From contig JANWYI010000002.1 in NCBI GenBank assembly GCA_025055255.1, positions 68,775-119,125 of the forward strand: a DNA stretch of 50,351 bases. Reading direction: 5' to 3'. The stretch is from Anaerolineae bacterium. Its GTDB lineage: Bacteria > Chloroflexota > Anaerolineae > Aggregatilineales > UBA2796. Below the pieces are notes generated by a model. That model searched no databases. It had not been told where the DNA came from and worked only from the letters and a program-made list of their open reading frames with translations. This document shows, one piece after another, positions 34,335-40,894 of this stretch (position 1 is the stretch's first letter; each line of letters begins with the position of its first letter). Position numbers and translations under genes: made by a program.

Positions 34335-34864
34335 GCAACGTACTTGAGCAGCGCCACTTTGCCTTGCCCTTGCGTGCTCTGCAGTGGCAACAGCTCAAAG
34401 CCTTGGCTGCGCAGCACAGCCAGACCCGCTGAAAGCACTTGATAAGCTGTTGTGGCAATCCAGTCATGCTCTGGCTCTAGTGTGCTGAGAGCTGCATTGA
34501 GCATGTATTTACCCAAGCCGCGATTGCGCACACTTGGAATCACGCCGATGCTGGCGATGTAAACGCCGCGTCCGTTTGGCACAGGAATTGCCTCGCGCGG
34601 CGCGAAGCGCGGTTTCCAGCGCTCGTAGAGCGCTGCACCGTCTAGTCCAAACCACCACATGCCGCCGAGAACTTGCTCGTGTTCATCTAGCGCTACTAGA
34701 CCGCCAAACTCTTCACGTTTTTGATCAGCGTCAAGCTGTGCGATGATGTCGTTGAGCGAGACGGTCTCGCTGAGCGGCGGTGTGGTCAGCATTTCACGGA
34801 TGACTTGCGCTGCTTGAGCCAGATACTCAGGGCGATAGGGGATGAGTTCAACTGTCCTGTTCAT
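34331..34864 (-). CDS. GNAT family N-acetyltransferase
   Basis: A 177-residue acetyltransferase with the acetyl-CoA pyrophosphate loop visible as IGVIPSVRNRGLGKYMLNAA (RxxGxG/A type) after the beta-strand GRGVYIASIG, and a C-terminal GLAVLRSQGFELLPL typical of the GNAT fold. The substrate is unknown; GNAT members modify small amines, antibiotics or protein N-termini. ATG 34864 starts MNRTVELIPYRPEY. Its last codons share four bases with the end of mreC on the other strand, with no terminator between. Confidence 0.88.
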   Translation of the reverse strand: MNRTVELIPYRPEYLAQAAQVIREMLTTPPLSETVSLNDIIAQLDADQKREEFGGLVALDEHEQVLGGMWWFGLDGAALYERWKPRFAPREAIPVPNGRGVYIASIGVIPSVRNRGLGKYMLNAALSTLEPEHDWIATTAYQVLSAGLAVLRSQGFELLPLQSTQGQGKVALLKYVA

Positions 34865-34979
34865 GCTCTCAACACTCGGCTTCTAGGATGATTTTGTGAT
34901 CACTACCGATCAAAACATACACCTATTTTAGGCACAGTTGGTATCACACAAATGTCCCAGAGCCGATGAGCAGATCGTG

Positions 34980-35029
34980 AGCCTAGCCACTTGGCTAGGC
35001 TTGCGCTCCGCCTGCTAGAGACGGAGCGC
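34980..35029 (-). terminator. Tandem hairpins after the secreted-protein gene
   Basis: Two inverted repeats lie downstream of the minus-strand gene ending at 35038: GCGCTCCG (35003-35010) with CGGAGCGC (35022-35029), and AGCCTAGCC (34980-34988) with GGCTAGGCT (34993-35001). Neither has a long T run. Together they probably end the transcript. The rest of the 34865-35037 gap shows nothing else. Confidence 0.55.
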
Positions 35030-35037
35030 AATAGAAG

Positions 35038-35787
35038 TTACTTAGCTTCAGTCAGTGTGAGGCGGAAAGTGGAAGTTTGCGCCGAGCCACGACCGCTGCT
35101 GCCGAAGTTATCAATGCTGACTGTGGCAAGACGGAAGTCGCGGCTACCTTCAATGACGATGCTGCCTTTTTTCACTATCGAGCCGAATAGGAAAGCGCGC
35201 TCAGCAAGGTTGTTACCTGAGATGACCTCAAAGATGATCAGAGCAGGCGCGATGTTCCCGCTCAGCGGCTCATAGATCACCTCAACATCGTTGCGGCTCT
35301 CGATCACATAGAAATTCGCGTAGCGTCCGCGCTCACCTTCAGGCGTGCTAGAGACTTCGCTTTCCACTGGCTTGTCTAGGTCGAGGAATTCTGCCTGCAG
35401 CAGTGCGATTTCAAAGTCGCCTGTCGCACCTGAGCGACCTTCCACGTTGATAGTGTACTCGCCGTTGTTTCGCACCTCGACAGCCACAATTTCGCCCAGC
35501 CGACCTGAGATGATCCGATCCGAATCGGCAAGCACAGCACCAGTGCTATCGGTTACGGTCAGCACGCCGCCAATCAGTCCATCACGGTCAGCAGGAATCA
35601 GCTGGACTACGGCGATATCGCCGCGTTTTGCCTCGAAAGTGTATGAAACTTTGTTCACAGACCCAGTCAGGCTGTCCTTGACTGTATCACCATAGCTGAT
35701 CTTGTCGCCTTGAGCTAAAGTTGGCGCACTGACTGTGAACACGGCGAGCAGCGCGAGGACGACCACGAGAGCGGACAAACGCTTCAT
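35038..35787 (-). CDS. Secreted protein, possible pre-peptidase C-terminal-like beta domains
   Basis: A 249-residue exported protein I do not recognise firmly. The signal peptide MKRLSALVVVLALLAVFTVS ends near TLAQ. The mature part has two beta-rich units: ISYGDTVKDSLTGSVNKVSY with AKRGDIAVVQLIPADRDGLI and NNGEYTINVEGRSGATGDFE, which resembles the pre-peptidase C-terminal (PPC) fold, and then a second related unit with TVSIDNFGSSGRGSAQ. The start ATG 35787 is set by AGGAGG nine bases upstream; the frame stays open to 35916, but that extension has no site and lies across a TATAAT box. It has no close neighbour on its strand other than the acetyltransferase. Confidence 0.85.
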   Translation of the reverse strand: MKRLSALVVVLALLAVFTVSAPTLAQGDKISYGDTVKDSLTGSVNKVSYTFEAKRGDIAVVQLIPADRDGLIGGVLTVTDSTGAVLADSDRIISGRLGEIVAVEVRNNGEYTINVEGRSGATGDFEIALLQAEFLDLDKPVESEVSSTPEGERGRYANFYVIESRNDVEVIYEPLSGNIAPALIIFEVISGNNLAERAFLFGSIVKKGSIVIEGSRDFRLATVSIDNFGSSGRGSAQTSTFRLTLTEAK

Positions 35788-35886
35788 CACGAAAAACCTC
35801 CTGATAAGTTGAGGACTTCGAATCGGCTGGGGTAAGGCTTTGAAGCTGTGCGTTACCGATAGAAATCCAGCTGACAACCGTTGCCG

Positions 35887-35892
35887 ATTATA
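35887..35892 (-). promoter_or_regulatory. -10 box of the secreted-protein gene
   Basis: TATAAT on the minus strand (35892-35887), about 100 bases before the ATG at 35787. A -35 box is not clear. It supports the downstream start. Confidence 0.5.
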
Positions 35893-36003
35893 CCGAGTGA
35901 GCCGCGACTTGCTCATGAGGTACCCTAAGAATTGCCTAAACGTTGCTTTTGCGTCAAATTGAGCTTGCAGTGGCGCAACAGAGACGTGAGCTGTCCGTTC
36001 AAG

Positions 36004-36013
36004 GTGCTATAAT
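36004..36013 (+). promoter_or_regulatory. Extended -10 promoter of the SRAP gene
   Basis: GTGCTATAAT (36004-36013) is an extended -10 element (TGN before TATAAT), 33 bases before the GTG start at 36046. No good -35 is present, as expected for extended -10 promoters. Confidence 0.55.
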
Positions 36014-36045
36014 TCAGGCGCTGATTGTTTATGGAGACCTGCGCC

Positions 36046-36645
36046 GTGTGTGGCAGATACAGCCTGAATGCATCGCCTGAGCAGCTTGCCGCGCACTTCC
36101 AAGCAGCTGTGCCTTTTGAATGGCAGCCACGCCTGAACGCTGCGCCGAGTCAGCACCTGCCTGTGCTGCTTGGGCATGACCGCTTTGTCCTGATGACTTG
36201 GGGCTATATGCCGAGCTGGGCAAAAACGCGCCTGGTCAATGCGCGCGCTGAGACGCTGAGCGAGAAACCAACTTTCCGCGCAGCTTTTCGAGCGCGCCGT
36301 TGTCTTGTGCCTGCTGATGCTTTCTACGAATGGCACACTCTGCCAAACGGCAAGAAACAGCCCATGCGCTTTGCGTTGCGCAACGGCGACCTATTCGCCT
36401 TTGGCGGCGTCTGGCTACAAGAAGACGACTCGTCGCCTTCCTTCCTAGTCATTACTACAGCACCGAACGACCTTGTCGCGCCGATCCACAACCGAATGCC
36501 TTTCATCGTGCCGCCTGAGCGCTACGCCGCATGGTTAGACGCCGATACATCGCTTGACACATTGCGCGCTATGCTCAGCGCCTACCCTGCTGAGCAAATG
36601 ATCTGTGAGCCGATTAGTTCAAATGTTCTACGCCACTTCACTTGA
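36046..36645 (+). CDS. SOS response-associated peptidase family protein (SRAP; YedK/HMCES-like)
   Basis: A 199-residue DNA-protein crosslinking protein that protects abasic sites in single-stranded DNA. The catalytic Cys must be residue 2, exposed after Met removal, so the start is fixed at GTG 36046, directly before the TGT of CGRYSLNASPEQL; GGAG lies nine bases upstream. Other family motifs are NARAETLSEKPTFRAAFRAR, RCLVPADAFYEWHTLPNGKK with the active-site Glu, FGGVWLQEDD, and TTAPNDLVAPIHNRMPFIV with the conserved His. All catalytic residues are present. A longer frame from 36025 would bury the Cys and is rejected. It is followed by a lipoprotein gene after 15 bp. Confidence 0.95.
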   Translation: MCGRYSLNASPEQLAAHFQAAVPFEWQPRLNAAPSQHLPVLLGHDRFVLMTWGYMPSWAKTRLVNARAETLSEKPTFRAAFRARRCLVPADAFYEWHTLPNGKKQPMRFALRNGDLFAFGGVWLQEDDSSPSFLVITTAPNDLVAPIHNRMPFIVPPERYAAWLDADTSLDTLRAMLSAYPAEQMICEPISSNVLRHFT

Positions 36646-36660
36646 GAAAGTGAGCTGCCG

Positions 36661-37749
36661 ATGCGCAAATTGCTGCCTTTTCTCGCCTTGACACTTGTGA
36701 TCGCCTGCAGTAGCGCACCTACAGCACAACCTACGATGCCATCGCCGACGCGCGCCGCTGTTTTCATGACCGCTGGCGAGCGCTTACCGAGCGGTAGTCT
36801 GGTAGTGCTGCAAAGCGGTCAACAGCGCGCACTTTTGCCCGATGGACGCTCTGTTGCGCTAGTTGAGCCACAACTTGGCGGACGCGGCTCACCAAACGGC
36901 GCTTTTGGCGTAGCGTTGGCTGAAAATAGCGGCGCTTTTGACCTAGCGCTTGTGGATTACCGTCAAAGTCCGCCTGCCGTGCGTCCGATCCCTGAGGGAC
37001 GTGGTTTGCGCAATCCTGTCATCCTCTGGCAGACCGACTCATCAGGTTTCGCCTTCTATGACCTTCCGCTGAGCGGTGGATTGCGTAGTCAAACTGAGAC
37101 GCTCTATTATTACAGTGTGAGCGACAACCAAAGTCGCGCTCTGCTGAGCGCTGAGCAGACAGCGGGCAAGCGCGCTGCAGCGCTTGCTTTCTCGCCAAAC
37201 GGCGCATATTTGCTCTACAGCTTGCTCGGCGAAGATGCAGAGGCAATCGGCGCGCAAGTCGGCACGGGTTATGTAGTCAATCTGGGCGCAGCTCAGCCCG
37301 TCATCCTGCCCGAAGGCGCTCTGCTCGGCTTCAGCGGCTGGCTGGGCGATAGCAGCGGTTTCTTGAGCCTGCACAACGATCCGCAGACAGGACGAAATAC
37401 GCTGTGGCTTTACTACTTGGCGCGACTGGGCGAGCCCAAACGTCTGACAGCTGAGCGCGATAACGTGATCCTTGCCGCCAGCGCGCCCGACGGCAAGCAG
37501 ATTGCATTGGTTACGCGCACAAGCGAAGGAAGCTCAATTTTGCGTGTGCTGACACTGGAAGACAGCTCATTACGTGACCTACATCGCCTTGAACAAGGTC
37601 AAGGTTTCTCTGCCTTGTTCTGGTCAGCGCCAGAAGCCATTTATTTCAGCACGTCAAGCGCTGAAGGCGACCGAACATGGCGCATTGCGCCGAGCGGCGA
37701 CGGACTAGCGGAAATCGCTGAAGGGACTTTGCGCTACATTGTGCAGTAG
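36661..37749 (+). CDS. Lipoprotein with WD40/PD40-like beta-propeller repeats
   Basis: A 362-residue lipoprotein: MRKLLPFLALTLVIACSSAP has a lipobox (VIAC) with Cys16 as the lipidation site, then a Ser/Thr/Pro linker (SAPTAQPTMPSPTRA). The rest looks like a propeller of TolB/PD40 style: GGRGSPNGAFGVALAENSGA, AALAFSPNGAYLLYSLLGED and ILAASAPDGKQIALVTRTSE repeat the S-P-x-G pattern, with an aromatic SSGF/GWLGDSSGFLSL strand between. It is anchored outside the membrane in a presumed monoderm. No enzymatic motif is seen. It shares general design, not sequence, with the SH3 protein at 28597. Confidence 0.85.
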   Translation: MRKLLPFLALTLVIACSSAPTAQPTMPSPTRAAVFMTAGERLPSGSLVVLQSGQQRALLPDGRSVALVEPQLGGRGSPNGAFGVALAENSGAFDLALVDYRQSPPAVRPIPEGRGLRNPVILWQTDSSGFAFYDLPLSGGLRSQTETLYYYSVSDNQSRALLSAEQTAGKRAAALAFSPNGAYLLYSLLGEDAEAIGAQVGTGYVVNLGAAQPVILPEGALLGFSGWLGDSSGFLSLHNDPQTGRNTLWLYYLARLGEPKRLTAERDNVILAASAPDGKQIALVTRTSEGSSILRVLTLEDSSLRDLHRLEQGQGFSALFWSAPEAIYFSTSSAEGDRTWRIAPSGDGLAEIAEGTLRYIVQ

Positions 37750-37770
37750 GTTGATGGGATATGCTGTGGT

Positions 37771-38187
37771 ATGGATGACATCATCAATCGCAAGCGTAAA
37801 GGTATGGGCTGCATGTTGATCGTGCCGCTCGTCTTCGCTTGCATTGTGGCAACGACCGTTGCTTTGGATCGGCTGTGTGTGGAAGTGCTACAATGGCGTG
37901 TGCCTGTTCATCCTGAAGCAAAAATTGTCCGCCAGACCTACAATTTCTTGACGCCGAACGGTTTAGGGCAGAGCGTGACGACGTACTTCGTCAAAGGCGA
38001 TCCACGCGACGTTGAGTTGTGGTTCAATCGGCAAATTGGCGAGCGGCTGCGCGCATTAGAGAAAGAGCCAAGCCGTTCGTTCTATTACAACATCAGCGCT
38101 GTCAGCAAAATCGTTGGCTATGCTGAAGACGGCGTAAACACGCAGCTGATCGTGATTGCGCAGTGCCTGAGCAGTCGTGGCGAGTGA
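37771..38187 (+). CDS. Hypothetical membrane-anchored protein
   Basis: A 138-residue protein of no recognised family. A short charged N-terminus (MDDIINRKRKGMG) precedes one membrane helix (CMLIVPLVFACIVATTVALD), followed by about 100 soluble residues with VPVHPEAKIVRQTYNFLTP and GDPRDVELWFNRQIGERLRA. The topology suggests an N-in anchor with the rest outside. It lies 21 bp after the lipoprotein gene and could be cotranscribed with it. ATG 37771 is used; ATG 37804 (MGCML) is a possible alternative that removes the charged lead. Confidence 0.65.
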   Translation: MDDIINRKRKGMGCMLIVPLVFACIVATTVALDRLCVEVLQWRVPVHPEAKIVRQTYNFLTPNGLGQSVTTYFVKGDPRDVELWFNRQIGERLRALEKEPSRSFYYNISAVSKIVGYAEDGVNTQLIVIAQCLSSRGE

Positions 38188-38285
38188 AGTCCGCTGCAGA
38201 GCGCATTTTTCGTGCAGCTCGGCACAAATGGATAGGCAATTGCGATAGCTCTGCTATTTTTCTGTGATACCTGTTCAGCAAAAGT

Positions 38286-38295
38286 GTGATATAAT
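38286..38295 (+). promoter_or_regulatory. Extended -10 promoter
   Basis: TGTGATATAAT, with TATAAT at 38290-38295, carries a TGN extension. It lies 43 bases upstream of the small gene at 38339 and matches the TATAATTC form also seen at 30433 and 36008. Confidence 0.55.
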
Positions 38296-38338
38296 TCGGG
38301 CAATCTAACTAACCAAGCAGAAGGCTTAACGTACTCCG

Positions 38339-38593
38339 ATGTCTATCTTACCCGGTCTCGACTTCCTCAATACTCTCAATGAACGCTCAGATAGCTACGC
38401 AAGCATGATCAGCGACTTGATCGAGCAGGCAAACGCAAACTACCTGCACTTCCTTGCTGCAGCAGCAACAACCGATGTAGAAGAAGTCTGGCGGCGCTTT
38501 CACGAGAGCCTTGCTCTTGAGCGAGACATTGACAGGCTCTCAACACTTTACGAGTTCATGCGGCATAATTCAGTGCGCAATTTAGCCTCTTGA
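38339..38593 (+). CDS. Small hypothetical protein
   Basis: An 84-residue, mostly helical acidic protein (MSILPGLDFLNTLNERSDSY, VEEVWRRFHESLALERDIDR) with no recognised domain, signal peptide or membrane helix. Evidence that it is real: an extended -10 promoter 43 bases upstream and a strong terminator three bases after its stop codon, so it forms a complete single-gene unit. The ribosome-binding site before ATG 38339 is not obvious. Function unknown. Confidence 0.7.
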   Translation: MSILPGLDFLNTLNERSDSYASMISDLIEQANANYLHFLAAAATTDVEEVWRRFHESLALERDIDRLSTLYEFMRHNSVRNLAS

Positions 38594-38595
38594 GG

Positions 38596-38622
38596 CAAGA
38601 GCGGGAAAAATTCCCGCTCTTG
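38596..38622 (+). terminator. Rho-independent terminator
   Basis: Perfect 12-bp stem CAAGAGCGGGAA (38596-38607) and TTCCCGCTCTTG (38611-38622) with loop aaa, three bases after the stop of the small gene. The T-rich second arm serves as tail. Confidence 0.8.
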
Positions 38623-38707
38623 TGCTTTGCAAGCGCTGCGCTTTGGACCTTTGGGCAAGCTGATGGTAAAGTTGGAGCTATGTCCGCGCTTTTTGTGGAA
38701 ATTGCCA

Positions 38708-38884
38708 ATGAACCGAGGCGTTTTGCAAGCCTACTTTCGTCTGGGCATGTTGATCGCTGTTGGATCAGTGTTATTATTGGTAGTGCAGCAACCAGAGACG
38801 GCTGAGTACGTTGTCACTGTGCTGAGCTTGTGTATCGGTATCGTGCTGATGGTGCTGGTTGCGCTGGTTGCGCGCTTCTTGTGA
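38708..38884 (+). CDS. Small two-helix membrane protein
   Basis: A 58-residue protein with two membrane helices: LGMLIAVGSVLLLVVQQ and EYVVTVLSLCIGIVLMVLVA, separated by a short PETA turn. ATG 38708 (MNRGVLQAYFRLG) is preceded by GGAA seven bases upstream; the frame is open further to ATG 38663, without better support. No family recognised. It ends 33 bases before the Family 5 binding-protein gene on the same strand, which has its own strong ribosome-binding site. Confidence 0.55.
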   Translation: MNRGVLQAYFRLGMLIAVGSVLLLVVQQPETAEYVVTVLSLCIGIVLMVLVALVARFL

Positions 38885-38917
38885 AGCACACTTTAGTCTT
38901 TAAGGAGAGTTTTCAAA

Positions 38918-40675
38918 ATGAAGCATTTGTTCAAACGTCTGGGCGTCGCGCTTTTGCTCGTGGCACTCATGTTAGCAGGTCTTGCTGTGCCGAACCAAGG
39001 CGCGCAAGCTGTTGAGCCTGATACGTTCTATGGCGGCTGGCCCTACAGCGTGCCACCAAAGGGTCACCTGAACACCTTCGTGCCAGACGGCCTGGCGTTA
39101 GGCATTTACCAAGACCTGCTGGAGCCTTCTATGGCGATGTTTGTCTGGGCGCAGGACACCTATCGTGGACTGTTGGCAGAATCGTGGGGCTTTGAGGGCA
39201 ACGACACCTACGTGGTACGCCTGAAGAGCGGCGCCCGTTGGAGCGACGGCAGCCCTGTGACGGCTCGTGACGTGGTTGTGACCTACGCTATTGGGCGCTT
39301 GCGCAACTTTGCCGACTACACCTACGTGGATACTGTCAAGCAGCGCGACGAGCTGACCGTTGAGTTTAAGCTCAAGAATCCGTCCACACTGGTCGAGCGC
39401 CTGATCCTGCGCACGCGCATTCGCGCAGCTGGCACCTACGGCGCCATTGCCGAGAAAGTTGAGGCGTTCATCGCAGCAGGAAAGGATCGTGCCGGCGCAG
39501 ACAAGGCTGAGTGGGATGCACTGGTGGCTGAGCTTAACGAGTTCCGTCCCGCTAAATTGCTCAGCAGCGGTCCTTACACGCTTGACTTGGCAGACGTGAC
39601 CGACTCACAGCTGACCATGCGCCGCAATGAATTCAGCATCTTCAAAGACGCCAAGTTCAACAAGGTCGTGCTGTACAACGGCGAGACCGAAGCTGTCACA
39701 CCGCTTTTCCTCGCTAAGGAAATGTATTACGGCACGTATTTCTTCCCACAGGCGACCGAGCGCGCCTTGATCGAGGCAGGTTTCACCATCCTGCGCTCGC
39801 CGACGTACTCTGGACCGGGCTTGTTCTTCAACTATGAGCGCGTGCCTGCCTTCCAGGACGTGCGCGTGCGCCACGCCATTGCCTACGCTATCAACCGTGA
39901 TGAGGTCGGCGCTGTCTCTTACGGCGACCTGAGCGGCAATCCTGCCAAGTTCATGGTCGGCATCAGCGATAGCCTAGTGCCGAATTGGATTCCGCAGGAC
40001 GTCGTTGCCACGCTCAATACCTACGACTACAATCCTGAACTGGCTGCCAAGCTGATGGAAGAGGCAGGCTACACCAAAGTTGACGGAGTCTGGACGAAAG
40101 ACGGCAAGCCATTTGAAGTTGAGCTGCTGGTGCCTTCTGACTTCACTGACTGGGTGCCTGCAGGTGAGAACGTCGCTGAGCAGCTGACCAACTTCGGCAT
40201 CCGCACGACCGTGCGCGGCACGCCGCGTCCGCAGCAGGTGGCAGATGTGAAAGCGGGCAACTTCGACATGAGCATCTTGCTCTGGGGCTTCCCGAATCCG
40301 CATCCGTTCTACGCCTACCGCAACATGTACATCACCAATACTGTTGGCAAGTTACCCGATGAAAAAGGCGCCAGCATTCCGCTCGTTCAGACGGTAGACG
40401 GCGTGGAATACGACTTTGCAGCGCTGATCGCCGCCTCTGGCTCAGGCATTGACTTCGGTCCGCAGCGTGAGGCAGTCACCAAGCTCGCTGTCAGCTTCAA
40501 TAAGCTGCTGCCAGTTGTGCCACTCGTCGAACGGCTCGGCAATACGCCGCTCCTGACAGAGGCATTCGAGAGCGTACCACCGCCAGACGATCCGCTTTAC
40601 GTCAACGCCTTCGGTCAGGATAGCTACATCGTGCTGTGGCTGATGGACGGCACACTCGCGCCGAAGAAACGGTAA
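38918..40675 (+). CDS. ABC transporter substrate-binding protein, Family 5 (peptide/nickel type)
   Basis: Exported receptor of 585 residues. The signal peptide MKHLFKRLGVALLLVALMLA ends near AQAV with no lipobox. SBP_bac_5 features are clear: LLAESWGFEGNDTYVVRLKS, GARWSDGSPVTARDVVVTYA, FQDVRVRHAIAYAINRDEVG and YDYNPELAAKLMEEAGYTKV. The ligand may be a peptide or another small solute such as an oligosaccharide. AAGGAGAG precedes ATG 38918. No Dpp/Opp permease or ATPase gene is next to it, so it is an orphan receptor that must use a transporter encoded elsewhere or act as a sensor. A hairpin follows the gene. Confidence 0.93.
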   Translation: MKHLFKRLGVALLLVALMLAGLAVPNQGAQAVEPDTFYGGWPYSVPPKGHLNTFVPDGLALGIYQDLLEPSMAMFVWAQDTYRGLLAESWGFEGNDTYVVRLKSGARWSDGSPVTARDVVVTYAIGRLRNFADYTYVDTVKQRDELTVEFKLKNPSTLVERLILRTRIRAAGTYGAIAEKVEAFIAAGKDRAGADKAEWDALVAELNEFRPAKLLSSGPYTLDLADVTDSQLTMRRNEFSIFKDAKFNKVVLYNGETEAVTPLFLAKEMYYGTYFFPQATERALIEAGFTILRSPTYSGPGLFFNYERVPAFQDVRVRHAIAYAINRDEVGAVSYGDLSGNPAKFMVGISDSLVPNWIPQDVVATLNTYDYNPELAAKLMEEAGYTKVDGVWTKDGKPFEVELLVPSDFTDWVPAGENVAEQLTNFGIRTTVRGTPRPQQVADVKAGNFDMSILLWGFPNPHPFYAYRNMYITNTVGKLPDEKGASIPLVQTVDGVEYDFAALIAASGSGIDFGPQREAVTKLAVSFNKLLPVVPLVERLGNTPLLTEAFESVPPPDDPLYVNAFGQDSYIVLWLMDGTLAPKKR

Positions 40676-40710
40676 GCTACGCTGAGCGCCTTCCAAAATT
40701 GAGATAACCT

Positions 40711-40738
40711 TGTGAGGCGGGCGCGAGTCCGCCTCACA
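40711..40738 (+). terminator. Terminator-like hairpin after the Family 5 binding-protein gene
   Basis: Perfect 10-bp stem TGTGAGGCGG (40711-40720) and CCGCCTCACA (40729-40738) with an 8-base loop. No clear T run follows. Confidence 0.6.
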
Positions 40739-40783
40739 GCTTATGTCTAGACGCCTATGAGACCGTACGTCTATTTGTGATAG

Positions 40784-40813
40784 TTGACACAAGCCTAGCC
40801 TAGCCTCTACAAT
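40784..40813 (+). promoter_or_regulatory. Promoter of the RND transporter gene
   Basis: Consensus TTGACA (40784-40789) and TACAAT (40808-40813) are separated by 18 bases, about 80 bases before the start codon. The spacer contains the repeat cctagcctagcct. This is the best -35/-10 pair in the window. Confidence 0.75.
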
Positions 40814-40894
40814 TTGACTCGGCATTCAAGCTCTGCTTAGCCAGCAGAGCTCTGCTGTGCTTCAAGTCAATATCTACTTCGTGAGGGCTACGCT

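Noticed and set aside
35788-35916. N-terminal extension of the secreted protein to 35916
   Set aside because: It would bury the signal peptide 43 residues inside the protein and lie over a TATAAT box; AGGAGG precedes ATG 35787.
38590-38805. 71-codon plus-strand frame overlapping the small membrane-protein gene
   Set aside because: It begins inside the terminator hairpin of the previous gene and has no hydrophobic pattern, while the overlapping frame encodes two clean membrane helices.
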